Positions 1 through 9,414 of a DNA stretch of 64,000 bases are shown here, piece by piece. Source of the DNA: Oscillospiraceae bacterium (lineage in GTDB: Bacteria > Bacillota > Clostridia > Oscillospirales > Ruminococcaceae); the NCBI GenBank assembly GCA_017435565.1, contig JAFSEU010000031.1, forward strand, positions 62,001-126,000, given 5' to 3'. The translations under genes and the position numbers were made by a program. The number at the start of each line of letters is the position of its first letter. Within the stretch, counting starts at the first letter, position 1. The notes under the pieces are model-generated. The model searched no databases and was not told the origin of the DNA. It saw only the letters and a program-made list of their open reading frames with translations.

Positions 1-250
1 CCATGCTAACGGAATTATCGCTGAGACCAGATGCGCACAATACGGGCAGTCTTCCGAGCGCCCATTTATTGAACGCGTCCACAACAGTAGCGCTTGCGAC
101 CTCTCCCTTGGACAAGCCGCCCATTCCGTCACACAAAACGGCAAAAACAACCCGCCCGATCTCGGTATCGAGCACTTTTACGCCAAAGCTGTCCTGATTT
201 GTTGATTTTGATATGCCGATATCCGTAGAAGCTGCTGCTATATAGTCCAT
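1..250 (-). CDS. PP2C-family serine/threonine protein phosphatase, N-terminal part
   Basis: Only the first 83 codons are present; the gene runs off the left edge. The start is ATG at 250, preceded by a GGAAAGGA ribosome binding site. The protein has NQDS at residues 18-21 and DGMGG at residues 41-45, the metal-binding signatures of PPM/PP2C phosphatases, which dephosphorylate Ser/Thr in the cytoplasm. It lies directly downstream of an FHA-domain gene in the Tad cluster. Since FHA domains read phospho-threonine, a kinase/phosphatase/FHA circuit acting on the pilus is a reasonable inference; a partner kinase would have to lie outside the window. Confidence 0.88.
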   Translation of the reverse strand, partial: MDYIAAASTDIGISKSTNQDSFGVKVLDTEIGRVVFAVLCDGMGGLSKGEVASATVVDAFNKWALGRLPVLCASGLSDNSVSM

Positions 251-310
251 AAATCTGCCATCCTTTCCGTTATCGGGCTTAAAGTCTCCCGCATTCAACG
301 CGGCGTTGTT

Positions 311-1966
311 TTAGAATACTTTAAATTCAAACTCTTCGTTGGCAAGCTTAATCGAATCGCCTTCGGAAAGCTTGGTTTCAACGTTGCTCTGAATCATAAC
401 ACCATTTACAAATGTGTGGTTTGTGGAATTTGTATCAACAATAAAGCAATCGCCGTCACGCACGATTATGTTGGCATGGCTTCTGCTGATTGCTGTATTG
501 TCAGCAATAAAGTAATCAACATAACTGCGCTCCTTGCCTATTCTGATAACAGGCTTATTGAGCGGTATTCTTTCGTTATTCTTTACGCGGACAAGATGCG
601 GTGTCGCTGTGCTCTGAACATTCTGAGCAGCGCTGAGAACCGTTGTATCACCGTAATTATTTGCTCCGCCGCCCAAAACAGTCGTATCACCAAAATTCAT
701 ATTTGAAGCCATCGGCTGATTCTGCACCGGCATCGGATTTACAGGTGCGGCGGGTGCAACAGGTGCCTGAGGTGTCGGCATCGCAGGCGGTGCGGCAATC
801 GGCGCCGGAGCTGCTGCCATAACAGGAGAGGCAGCGGGCTGTTGCATAGGTGCAGGAGCACCAACAGGAGCGTTAGGCTGTGCACCGGGAACGGCAAAGC
901 CTACACCTGCGGGAGGTGCCGCAGAATTGCCCTTCGATTTTGCAGGAGCAGCAGGTGCGGGAGCAGCTGCTCCCTTATTAGCCTTTTTAGCTGCTTTCTG
1001 CGCTTTGTACGCTTCAGCGTTTTCGCTGTTATAATGCTGAAGCAGATACATCAGGCTGATTTTCTGTCCGCCGTTATCTGCATCCTGCACAGCGGCCTGA
1101 CCCTGACGGGGAGGCATTGAAGGTGTCTGAGATGTCGGTTTTTTGCCTGGCTGATTAGGAATATTCATACCTGTCGGCGCAGCCTTTGCAGGCGGTACCG
1201 TTTTCTTAGGCTGAGCTGCAGGTGCAACGGACGGCGGTGTCACAGGAGCAACAGGAGCAACAGGAGCTACAGGTGCAACAGGAGCTACAGGCGTTACAGG
1301 TACAGCAGGCGATGCCGCAACGGGTACCTGCTGAACAGCAGGTGCAGGTGCAGATGCATTCGTCGATGCCTGATTTACAGGCATTGGTGCAGGTGCAATA
1401 CCCGCGCCATTTTCATTATTGATGCTGTCAAGTACATTTTTGAAATCATAAAACGAAAATGCCGCTGTTCCGTTGAGATAATTAATTATCTTAGCAACAT
1501 GGTCACAATTTTCAGTCTGGTCAAACTGTGTGCCGAAAATAATATTTTTGAAAAATGCGTTAAAATCTATCTGCTCTGTACTTTCTTTTATTACAGGTAA
1601 ACAGATAAGCTGAGTATCGCAGGTTGAAACGTCGGTATAAATATAATCAAGGTCAAGAATGATTGAATTTATATCAATCATATAATCCTCAGCAGAAATC
1701 ATCGCATTAACAATTCCGCTGAATACACCCATAAGCCTTTTTTTGTTGACTACACCGCTGAAAAACTGCTTGACAGAAACCCTTGATGTGATATTGAATT
1801 TCAAAAATTTTTCAGCATCCATCTGTGTAAACACCGTCGATACAAGTCCGGGTATTTTATTATTCGTAATCATTCCGAGACTCATTGTGTCAACAGTTTC
1901 GTTCTCAGCCATTTTATAAACAAGATATGTAAATGTTCCCTGCGTCTGATATTCAAAATTATACAT
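311..1966 (-). CDS. FHA-domain protein with DUF6382-like N-terminus and Pro/Ala-rich linker
   Basis: A 551-residue protein. I take ATG at 1966, which has AAGGAG upstream and 17 bases to the preceding stop, over the in-frame start at 2005. About 190 N-terminal residues resemble the DUF6382 region found ahead of FHA domains in Firmicutes (MSLGMITNNKIPG is visible). A long Ala/Pro/Val linker with APV-type repeats follows, and the last 90 residues form an FHA domain (RIGKE, then ISRSHANI, then DTNSTNHTFVNG), a phosphothreonine-binding fold. Its position after two TadE-like genes and before a PP2C gene suggests it couples Tad pilus assembly to Ser/Thr phosphorylation. The family of the N-terminal region is recalled, not searched. 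Confidence 0.85.
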   Translation of the reverse strand: MYNFEYQTQGTFTYLVYKMAENETVDTMSLGMITNNKIPGLVSTVFTQMDAEKFLKFNITSRVSVKQFFSGVVNKKRLMGVFSGIVNAMISAEDYMIDINSIILDLDYIYTDVSTCDTQLICLPVIKESTEQIDFNAFFKNIIFGTQFDQTENCDHVAKIINYLNGTAAFSFYDFKNVLDSINNENGAGIAPAPMPVNQASTNASAPAPAVQQVPVAASPAVPVTPVAPVAPVAPVAPVAPVTPPSVAPAAQPKKTVPPAKAAPTGMNIPNQPGKKPTSQTPSMPPRQGQAAVQDADNGGQKISLMYLLQHYNSENAEAYKAQKAAKKANKGAAAPAPAAPAKSKGNSAAPPAGVGFAVPGAQPNAPVGAPAPMQQPAASPVMAAAPAPIAAPPAMPTPQAPVAPAAPVNPMPVQNQPMASNMNFGDTTVLGGGANNYGDTTVLSAAQNVQSTATPHLVRVKNNERIPLNKPVIRIGKERSYVDYFIADNTAISRSHANIIVRDGDCFIVDTNSTNHTFVNGVMIQSNVETKLSEGDSIKLANEEFEFKVF

Positions 1967-1983
1967 AGCACTTTTTCTCCTTA

Positions 1984-2541
1984 TTATATTTTTTTGTCTT
2001 CCCACATTTTTACTTTATAACTAAGCTCGCAGTCAAATACTCCGAATCCGCCAAAATCATAAATAAATTCCTGTTCGTATTTGACTACAATAGTCAAATC
2101 ACCATTCTCGACCTTACTGTCGGAAAAATCAAGATTGCTTACTCCGATAAGGTCGAAGTAATCAGCGATATCCGTCGCAGAAGCGTCTCCGGCAAGAAAA
2201 GCCATAAAGCGTTCTTCAACCTCTTCATCAACCTTGGATTCGTCATCATACCAGGCTTCAGTTGCGTTAAAAGCTCCGCCATCGCCTATAGTTGTTCCAA
2301 GCTGAAAAAGATCTGCCACAGCTCTTGATGAACTGCTCGAATTACTCATATTTGATACTGCTGATATGCTAAATCCATCCAACGACAAACTCTTTGCACT
2401 TTGCATGAGTGCGTGTGACATCATATTATGCCCCATAAAATGTACAAAAAAGCCATAGATAAACATCAGCATCATAATAAACATCGGCACGAGTATGCAG
2501 GCCTCAAGTGAAATAACGCCGCTTTCTTTATCCATTTTCAT
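1984..2541 (-). CDS. TadE-like pseudopilin
   Basis: A 185-residue protein. An AAAGGAG site 12 bases upstream supports ATG at 2541 over the longer TTG-initiated frame at 2574. Residues 3-35 (KESGVISLEACILVPMFIMM and onward) form the short charged leader plus hydrophobic helix of TadE-like proteins, with Glu a few residues into the helix as in type IV pilin-like proteins. The rest is a soluble extracytoplasmic domain. TadE-like proteins are processed by the prepilin peptidase and act as minor pilins. It sits between the large DUF5702 gene and the FHA gene, and is the second TadE-like protein of the cluster. Confidence 0.78.
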   Translation of the reverse strand: MKMDKESGVISLEACILVPMFIMMLMFIYGFFVHFMGHNMMSHALMQSAKSLSLDGFSISAVSNMSNSSSSSRAVADLFQLGTTIGDGGAFNATEAWYDDESKVDEEVEERFMAFLAGDASATDIADYFDLIGVSNLDFSDSKVENGDLTIVVKYEQEFIYDFGGFGVFDCELSYKVKMWEDKKI

Positions 2542-2570
2542 AAATAGATAAAACTCCTTTCCAAATGTTA

Positions 2571-5237
2571 TCAATAACCTCGTGTTCTGGTGAATTTTGT
2601 CTGCAACACCGAACTGTCAAAATTCAAAAATCCAAGGACGGACTCAAGTTCAACCGAACACTCAGCATTTACAGCTGCGTATGCATTATCCATACTAAAA
2701 GCCGTACCGCCGTTGCGTTCATAATATGTCATTGCTTCCAATGCAGCCAATTTCGCAAACCTTTCCACTACATCTTTACGCTCTACTGTAAACAATATTG
2801 ATATAAACATATATGTCTGATAATCCATTTGGATCAAATTGGAAACATCGAATCCGAAATCAGAAGCTGACGCTTGACTTGAATTTGTTCCGCCGGACAC
2901 ATCTCCCAACTGCTCATTGAGAAGATCTTCAAGTGGTCCGCCTAAAGTAAGCTCACCCAAAGCTGAGATATAGTCAACAATTCCGGAGGGTGTGCAATAT
3001 GCACCTTCAAGCTTTACTGCAGGAACCGGACAATCTTCACCGCGGGGGGTGTTTACAATAAGAACGGTATCAAGAAAAGGCTCAGCAATAATCACAAGAA
3101 GATAAACAACCCAGCTTGCAATTGTGCAGGAAGCTGCCATTGTCGCAACCTCACCGTCAAGAAGAACTGTGGGAAGATTTATCAAAAGGCGTAAAAAGTA
3201 AATATCAAAAAAGCCTATTGCCTGATTTACCAGTTCAGAGCTTGTTCCGCCAAGGATATATTCAAGCTCGGCACCGACAAACATATCATCATCCTTTGCT
3301 CCGTCCAAAATCGCTCCGATTGCCGCAATCCCGCCAAAGCCGCTTTTATCGGCAGACGCCGCATTGGGTATCTGAGAGAACTCAAATCCCGTTGTTGCCT
3401 CGCCGTTAAGCTCAAGCGTTCCATCTGCTTCTGCTTCGCTGAAATCCACTGAAATATTAAAGTCGCCGCCACACGTTCTGTCCGGAAGATTATGCGTCAT
3501 ATATGCAACAATCAACAAAAACTCATACATTGCGGCTCCGCCTTGTCTAAACATTGAGATAGTGTCCATCAATTTGCTGACTATCCCCGTCACAATGCCT
3601 ACAAGAGCGTTCACAGCATCATAAATCGCTTTAAATAACTCCGCTATTTTTTTCAAAGCTTCCAAGAAATTCAAACTGCCAAGCGACGATACAAAACCTT
3701 CGGCCGCATCACAAGCAGCGGATATTGCATCGAGAAAATCCTGATACGGATTATCGCCGTTATCCAATCTGTCCGCCGAAACATACGCATTCATATCGGC
3801 ATTGTATACTACATCAAGTTTAAACATTCCTCTTATGGTATTTACAAGCTTTGTCAGAATATTTCCGGCAATATCGCTTGCACTTTCTTCAAAAGCGTCC
3901 TCCGCCGCATCAATTGCAGTTGAAAGAGCATTCTTCAGAGTGTCCAGGGACAGCGCTGAAAAATCAGGGAGATATGTATCTATTATGCCTTGAGCCACCG
4001 CAGCGGGGTCGGCACCGTCTGTAAATATTGTAGAAACAAGCGTGAGGATTTCATCTATATAACCCATACCTTCTTCAGTTATGGTATATTCTCCTGTAAC
4101 AGGATCTTTTGTCACGCTCGACACAAGAGGTCCGAAATTCAATGTATCATTTACATACCCTTCCAGACTTTCGGTAAACGCATCAGTTGCAGCTTCAGCT
4201 GAATCCTTGAGTCCGTCTATCATTCCTTCAAACGCATCATCCAAAGCGTCATCAAAAGCCTGAAGCACCTGATCCAAAGCATCCCCTGTTTCTTCGATGC
4301 TTTCTTCGACATTGTCTTCAGGACCGTCTCCTGAATCAGATGAATCACTTCCGCCGTCATCATCCAACAGCGCCATCGCTGCATCTAAAGCAGTTTTAAA
4401 ATTTCCATATTCAGTTACGACAGAATTAGCAGCACTGCTTATATCATTGATTTTTCCGGTAAAATCATCATATCCGTTGGCAATCTCAGTTATATCGTCA
4501 ATATAAGACTCCACAAACTCTATATATCCTGCTATGCCTTCATCAGGATTTATTTCGATATTGGCATTTTTAATCCTTTCAAGCAAATCTGTGATGCTTG
4601 TTATAAAAGTTTCAGCTGAGGTTTTCAGCGCACCCGTTGCAGATATCAGCGACTCTATCGCAGTTTTTAAAGCCTCCGCTGCTTCTATCAATTCTTTGAT
4701 TTTGGTAGCAGTATCAGAAACTGTACCTGCCGCATTGGTTATGTTGTTTAAAGTGTCGCTTCCTGCCGCTATCCCATCAAGAAATTCCAGCAAGTAATCA
4801 AGATTTAAATCATCCATAGCAAAAGCCATCAAATCCGTTGATTCGGCATAATCAACAATCTGCTGCTTGATAATATCAATATCCGAAAGTGCGAGGTCTC
4901 CGCTTGCGGTTGCAGTATCAGTTATTGAAACAGAACCGCCGAGCAAGGCTGTGTTATCACCAAAATAGCTTACATATGCATCAGAAATATCTGCTTCCTG
5001 AGAAATCGCATATAGTCCGAACCTGTCTTTAAGATATGTATCATAATCGGCAAGCACTGAAAGCGCTGAAGCATCCATAAGCTCATTCAATAAATTGATA
5101 GTGCTCTGGTACCTTGAAAACTCAACAAGCATACCGGCTATTGAAATTACAGGAGTTATAATTATACAGAGCAATATCGAAATTGAAGCCTGACAACTTT
5201 TTTTGATTTTTTCTTTATATTTTTTAAAAAAATTCAT
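2571..5237 (-). CDS. Large DUF5702/TadG-like surface protein of the Tad locus
   Basis: An 888-residue protein. ATG at 5237 has GAGGAGG eight bases upstream, so the longer frame to 5264 is not used. A basic start (KKYKEKIKK) leads to one hydrophobic segment at about residues 18-38, then a long extracytoplasmic region rich in Ala, Asp and Ile heptads (coiled-coil-like, about residues 125-380) and a second hydrophobic stretch near residues 690-730 flanking IIAEPFLDT. The layout matches the DUF5702 proteins of clostridial Tad clusters, which replace TadG. It probably anchors or caps the pilus. The length and the acidic Ser/Asp run near residue 295 are notable. Its exact role is unknown. Confidence 0.65.
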   Translation of the reverse strand: MNFFKKYKEKIKKSCQASISILLCIIITPVISIAGMLVEFSRYQSTINLLNELMDASALSVLADYDTYLKDRFGLYAISQEADISDAYVSYFGDNTALLGGSVSITDTATASGDLALSDIDIIKQQIVDYAESTDLMAFAMDDLNLDYLLEFLDGIAAGSDTLNNITNAAGTVSDTATKIKELIEAAEALKTAIESLISATGALKTSAETFITSITDLLERIKNANIEINPDEGIAGYIEFVESYIDDITEIANGYDDFTGKINDISSAANSVVTEYGNFKTALDAAMALLDDDGGSDSSDSGDGPEDNVEESIEETGDALDQVLQAFDDALDDAFEGMIDGLKDSAEAATDAFTESLEGYVNDTLNFGPLVSSVTKDPVTGEYTITEEGMGYIDEILTLVSTIFTDGADPAAVAQGIIDTYLPDFSALSLDTLKNALSTAIDAAEDAFEESASDIAGNILTKLVNTIRGMFKLDVVYNADMNAYVSADRLDNGDNPYQDFLDAISAACDAAEGFVSSLGSLNFLEALKKIAELFKAIYDAVNALVGIVTGIVSKLMDTISMFRQGGAAMYEFLLIVAYMTHNLPDRTCGGDFNISVDFSEAEADGTLELNGEATTGFEFSQIPNAASADKSGFGGIAAIGAILDGAKDDDMFVGAELEYILGGTSSELVNQAIGFFDIYFLRLLINLPTVLLDGEVATMAASCTIASWVVYLLVIIAEPFLDTVLIVNTPRGEDCPVPAVKLEGAYCTPSGIVDYISALGELTLGGPLEDLLNEQLGDVSGGTNSSQASASDFGFDVSNLIQMDYQTYMFISILFTVERKDVVERFAKLAALEAMTYYERNGGTAFSMDNAYAAVNAECSVELESVLGFLNFDSSVLQTKFTRTRGY

Positions 5238-5256
5238 TTTCAATGCCTCCTCGCAA

Positions 5257-5997
5257 TCAGCCATTCAAGAAGTTTATAAGCGCATTAAATGTTTCTTTAA
5301 CGCTGTCTGAAATAGTATAAACAGAGCCTGTAACACTTTCAATAGCTTCACTTTGACTTACGACTCTTCCAAAATATCCTACAAAATTCACATAGCTTGC
5401 ATATGATGTTATATCAATAATTTCAGCGCGTGATGAAGCAGAAAATGTAATTGTTGAATCATCAATGATTCCGAGAAACTCTGCAAAACCGGCAAATATA
5501 ATCTCGCTTTCCGCAGAGATTGTGCAATCAACATGCATTCTTCCGATGTTATCCACTGTGATATCATATTCATCAACAGAAACGCTGTCATTTATACCGA
5601 ATGACGAAAGATTCATCCTTTCCTCAACGTATGCCTCAACATCGCTCTTCCCTTCTCTTTCGAATGCAGAAATCGAAAATGAAGAACGAAACATTTTTAA
5701 TGGTGCGGGAACATATTCATCATCAGTATCGCCTTGAGCCGAATCAAAGATTGTGACATCGTTTGCATCAATATCCATCTCAGTACCATTTTTCGTGAGA
5801 ATATACTTGTAATTTGTTGCAGCATACGAAGCTGCCTCATTCGCAATGGTCTGCACCATAACTTTTTGATAATACATAAATCCAAGACTGAACATAGCAA
5901 AGATGATTGTAAAAACCATAAGCAGAACAATCGCAGCTTCAAGCATTATTTCTCCGGATTCGCCATCCTTTTCTAAGCGTTGTTTGATATTTATCAT
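5257..5997 (-). CDS. TadE-like pseudopilin (first of two)
   Basis: A 246-residue protein starting with ATG at 5997 after AAAGGAAT. The N-terminus has a charged leader ending EKDGESGEIMLEAA, then a hydrophobic helix (residues about 19-42), the form of a prepilin-like signal with Glu in the helix. A C-terminal hydrophilic domain follows. It differs from the TadE-like protein at 1984-2541 in sequence and length, so the locus encodes two distinct minor pseudopilins flanking the large DUF5702 protein. The stop lies 20 bases upstream of the DUF5702 start, consistent with co-transcription. Confidence 0.78.
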   Translation of the reverse strand: MINIKQRLEKDGESGEIMLEAAIVLLMVFTIIFAMFSLGFMYYQKVMVQTIANEAASYAATNYKYILTKNGTEMDIDANDVTIFDSAQGDTDDEYVPAPLKMFRSSFSISAFEREGKSDVEAYVEERMNLSSFGINDSVSVDEYDITVDNIGRMHVDCTISAESEIIFAGFAEFLGIIDDSTITFSASSRAEIIDITSYASYVNFVGYFGRVVSQSEAIESVTGSVYTISDSVKETFNALINFLNG

Positions 5998-6047
5998 TCA
6001 ACTCAATTCCTTTCGGATAATAATATGATCATTCAGTAAAAATTTAC

Positions 6048-7484
6048 TTAGTCAACCTCAGCGATTCTGAGTGTGATCATTTTCCATACATACTCGGTCG
6101 GAGCTTCGGGGTCTTCCAGGCTTTCCGTGCTGATAGTTTTTATCATACACGAGCCCATTTCATTAAAGTAGTCCGCATCGTCGTACTGGCAGGGTATGAC
6201 AAGGTTATTATCCATATCGATAAAGCCCCATTTTCCGTCAATGCAAACTGCTGCCAGTCCGTTTGAGAAGCTCTTTGCGTCGCTGTACTCAGGGTCAATC
6301 ACAACATCGCCTTCCTCATCAACAAAGCCCCACTTATCGCCATCCTTGAAAGCGATTATTTTATCCTCGGTGCAAATATCCATATCATCGCACTCAAACT
6401 TGCCTATCTTTTCCCATTCGTCATCATAAAGGCAATATTCGCCTTCTTTTTCAGCTGCGATAATAATATCATTAGCGTTATAATAACCGTTTGAGTCAAG
6501 CTTGATTTCGTAAAACTCATCGCCGTCCTTTTCGCCTTCAACATCGATGATGAACCAATCACCGTCCTTGCATACTGCAGCGTTGCCGTCTTTAAAGGTT
6601 CCGACTGCCTCATATCCGCCGCAGACCTCCTGCGCAAACGAATCATAATATGCATAGTAATCATTGCCGACAAGCTTTGCAGGCATTCTGTCATCTGAGT
6701 ATATTCCTGCCCATTCAACAAAATCCTCAAAAATACCGAGTGTTACATCATCTTCATCACGGATTCTGCCGTCCTTGGCTTCGAGGTATTTTTTGCCTTC
6801 GTCGTCTATTTTTTCTTCGTACGTGGTCATTACTCTTACTTCATCTTCATTGAACATTCCGATAAAAGCATATTGCTTATCATTATCAAGAATTCCGCTT
6901 CCCTCGCCGTCGATGACGTTCCATTTTTCCAGACCGTTGTTGTCAATCTTCATAACAGAATAGCACTCGTTAGCGAACGAAAGAAACTCATTATATTCGG
7001 TTCCCTTGAGCTGATAGCTGTATCTTACTTCGCGAATCTGCTCGTCAAGTGCGTCCTGGTCACGCTTTTCGTTTATACCGTATTCATCCACAGCGACAAG
7101 GCACTCATATGCTTCAAGATAATCATTTTTACTTACATAAAGGTCTGCAAGTACAGAAGCATAACCGTAATCTCCGGGGCTTACAGTAAGTGCCTCAACG
7201 AGAATGTCAATATAGTCCGACTTAATCTCGGGTTCTTCTTCATATGCCAGAGCATATGCGTTAATCATTTTATCCCAGACCTTCTCGTTACTGTCAATTT
7301 CAATTGCTTCCCTGTATTTACGGGTGGCACGCAAATACAGACCCATCTCACACCATTCATCGCCTGTTTTGACAGCTTCCTTATACATTTTCTTTTCCGA
7401 ACCGGCATCACCCAATAATGTAAACCAACCGACAACGGTCAGTACTATCAAAATCACTACTGTAATTACACTTGACTTGCTCAT
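6048..7484 (-). CDS. WG-repeat and TPR-like membrane-anchored protein
   Basis: A 478-residue protein starting at ATG 7484, which has AAGGGG upstream; the frame extends to 7616 but that part overlaps the preceding gene and looks non-coding. Residues 5-24 form one membrane segment. A helical TPR-like region follows (about residues 30-150), and the C-terminal half carries WG repeats such as KWGFVDEEGDVVIDPEY and KWGFIDMDNNLVIP. WG repeats are found in bacterial surface and signalling proteins without a settled function. The gene sits inside the Tad operon, between the prepilin peptidase and a TadE-like gene, which is not a standard Tad component. Confidence 0.8.
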   Translation of the reverse strand: MSKSSVITVVILIVLTVVGWFTLLGDAGSEKKMYKEAVKTGDEWCEMGLYLRATRKYREAIEIDSNEKVWDKMINAYALAYEEEPEIKSDYIDILVEALTVSPGDYGYASVLADLYVSKNDYLEAYECLVAVDEYGINEKRDQDALDEQIREVRYSYQLKGTEYNEFLSFANECYSVMKIDNNGLEKWNVIDGEGSGILDNDKQYAFIGMFNEDEVRVMTTYEEKIDDEGKKYLEAKDGRIRDEDDVTLGIFEDFVEWAGIYSDDRMPAKLVGNDYYAYYDSFAQEVCGGYEAVGTFKDGNAAVCKDGDWFIIDVEGEKDGDEFYEIKLDSNGYYNANDIIIAAEKEGEYCLYDDEWEKIGKFECDDMDICTEDKIIAFKDGDKWGFVDEEGDVVIDPEYSDAKSFSNGLAAVCIDGKWGFIDMDNNLVIPCQYDDADYFNEMGSCMIKTISTESLEDPEAPTEYVWKMITLRIAEVD

Positions 7485-7495
7485 AGTAAAACCCC

Positions 7496-8269
7496 TTAAA
7501 TATTGGTTAATAATAAATACAGGATAAATCCCGCAAAAATGAAAGGTGCAAACGGAATGTGATCCTTCATCGACTTGGAACGGAATATCAGCAGAAAAAC
7601 TGCAACTAAGGTGCACACGACCATTCCGAGAAACATAGAGTATAAAGCACAGGCTATTCCCGACATAAAGCCGATTGCACTGACAAGCTTCACGTCACCC
7701 ATACCGAGACCGCCTTTGGAAAGAATAGAGAAAAGCAGAAGCAACAGAAGGCAGCCGAACAAGCCCGCAAGACTCATTATCAGCGTTATTTTAAATGTTG
7801 CTCTTGCAAAAAACCATTCAAACGGCAATATTACAATGCGCAAAGCTATTACAGCGGCGCACAGCACATTCGGTATTTTTTTGATTTTTCCATCTATTAA
7901 AGTTGCACCGGATAACGCCAGATATGAAATCATAAGCTTTATAAGCATTATCCAACCAACACCGTTACTTTTTAACGCAAAACAGCACAACGCCGCCAAG
8001 GCGGAAACAGCGGATATAACTACCCACTGCCCGCCTTTCAGCGAAACGATTGCTTCCCGAATTACCGCTGCATAATCAGCGCTGTTTTTCGCCGTATTAT
8101 GTACTTCCTCTTCTATGGACTTTTCAGTCCTTTCATCAGAAGCATTTTCTTTGTCTGCAGCATCTGCCGAAGACAATTGCGAAGCGTTGTAGCCCTTCAC
8201 AAACGAGTATGACCAGATGCACACCGCAAGCGAAAGCACAAAACACGCCAAAGCTGCAACGATAACCAT
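7496..8269 (-). CDS. Prepilin peptidase, A24 family (TadV/CpaA-like)
   Basis: A 257-residue polytopic membrane protein; the start is ATG 8269 after AAAAGGAG. The two aspartate sites of A24 aspartic prepilin peptidases are visible: LIDGKIKKIPN near residue 127 and the GxGDxK motif (GMGDVK) near residue 190. The protein cleaves the leader of type IV pilin-like precursors at the cytoplasmic membrane face. The region before the peptidase domain is a single helix plus an acidic, poorly conserved loop, not the cysteine-containing methylase domain of PilD, as expected for the Tad subtype. It directly follows the pilin gene. Confidence 0.88.
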   Translation of the reverse strand: MVIVAALACFVLSLAVCIWSYSFVKGYNASQLSSADAADKENASDERTEKSIEEEVHNTAKNSADYAAVIREAIVSLKGGQWVVISAVSALAALCCFALKSNGVGWIMLIKLMISYLALSGATLIDGKIKKIPNVLCAAVIALRIVILPFEWFFARATFKITLIMSLAGLFGCLLLLLLFSILSKGGLGMGDVKLVSAIGFMSGIACALYSMFLGMVVCTLVAVFLLIFRSKSMKDHIPFAPFIFAGFILYLLLTNI

Positions 8270-8289
8270 AAAAAATCTCCTTTTGGGAA

Positions 8290-8505
8290 TTAAAGCTTGT
8301 CCATCATGCTGTCCCATGCACTGGTAACTTTCTCTGTTATCTCGTCTCTGAAACCGATGAACACCACTGCGATAGCAAGAACGATAACGAGAACGATAGC
8401 GATAGAAATGAAGTTTGTATCGCCATCCTCATTATTCATAAGATTGTACAAACCCATACGAACCTTGAGGTCAAGTGCACAGAGTTTATTCTTGAGCTTC
8501 TGCAT
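8290..8505 (-). CDS. Flp-like major pilin precursor
   Basis: A 71-residue protein with an AAGGAGG site at the start. A 30-residue basic/polar leader ends in NNEDGDTNF, followed by a 20-residue hydrophobic helix (ISIAIVLVIVLAIAVVFIGF) and a short polar tail, which is the build of Flp/Fap pilins. The canonical G-x4-E-Y processing motif is not exact, so the cleavage position (after the GD region) is inferred. The gene lies between tadC and the prepilin peptidase, the usual place for the Tad pilin. The subunit would be cleaved and polymerised into the pilus. Confidence 0.72.
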   Translation of the reverse strand: MQKLKNKLCALDLKVRMGLYNLMNNEDGDTNFISIAIVLVIVLAIAVVFIGFRDEITEKVTSAWDSMMDKL

Positions 8506-8555
8506 TTTTAATTTCCTCCTTTTTTTATATTTATATTACAGCGTTTATTAAACGC

Positions 8556-9410
8556 TCATAATAACGTACCTATTGCGCCTCCGACTACCAGAAGCATAAT
8601 GCCCACAAAAATCAAAGCAGTAGGCATCAGCAACTTTGAGGCTGCCGCTTCACCCTTCTGAAGCATAATCTGTTTTTTAAGCTCCCACATTTCCGAAGAC
8701 TGTGCAACAAGGAAAAGACTCAAATCCTTGCCGCCCTTTTCGGCACCCTGAACAAGCGAGCCGATAAATTTCTTTACTTCGGGGCAATTCGACAAAACGC
8801 CGAATTTGTGGTATGCTTCAACCTCGGACATACCGTTTTCGATGTTAACACAGGCATCCCTCATAAGGTCGTATATAACGCCGTCCTTGCCATATGCAAT
8901 TGTGCGCCATGCATCCCTGAGAACCATACCTGAGTTTATCAGCAGTGCCATTGTCGAAACGACCTCGGGAAGCTCAGCAACACAAGCTGATTTTCTTGTC
9001 GCAAGTTCCTGGCTCATTCTCGTCATAAACATATATCCGAAAACTACTGCAAATACGCCGAGCGCAACAAGCAGAAACGGAAAATTTGCAAGACCTGCAA
9101 GAAGAAAACCGAATGTCATAAATATGTGAACAAAGGTTATTGTCTGCGCCCAAACCAGAGTAGCATAGTATTCAGCATACTGCGGTTCGTAGAGAAGCTT
9201 TGCCTGAGCCACAAGCGTATCACGGATTTTTCCGTCAAATTTCAGAATCTTGCCGTAGCTCCACGCAAGACCTACTGTATAAAGCCCGTTTAAGGGAAAA
9301 TCCCCGACATCAAGACCGACGAGCATACCTTTATATTTTCCGCCTCTTGCAGCCTGAACTGCAAACATTATTGTAAGAAGCGTTCCGATTGCCAATAATA
9401 CGAGTCTCAC
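8556..9410 (-). CDS. TadC-like type II secretion F-domain membrane protein
   Basis: A 284-residue integral membrane protein starting with GTG at 9410 after AAGGAG, four bases from the tadB stop. It has hydrophobic segments at both ends and in the middle around a cytoplasmic helical T2SSF domain (about residues 125-250, containing LPEVVSTMALLINSGM). In Tad systems TadB and TadC pair as the inner-membrane platform on which the CpaF ATPase acts. Tight spacing with tadB supports translational coupling. Confidence 0.85.
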   Translation of the reverse strand: MRLVLLAIGTLLTIMFAVQAARGGKYKGMLVGLDVGDFPLNGLYTVGLAWSYGKILKFDGKIRDTLVAQAKLLYEPQYAEYYATLVWAQTITFVHIFMTFGFLLAGLANFPFLLVALGVFAVVFGYMFMTRMSQELATRKSACVAELPEVVSTMALLINSGMVLRDAWRTIAYGKDGVIYDLMRDACVNIENGMSEVEAYHKFGVLSNCPEVKKFIGSLVQGAEKGGKDLSLFLVAQSSEMWELKKQIMLQKGEAAASKLLMPTALIFVGIMLLVVGGAIGTLL

Positions 9411-9414
9411 AAGC

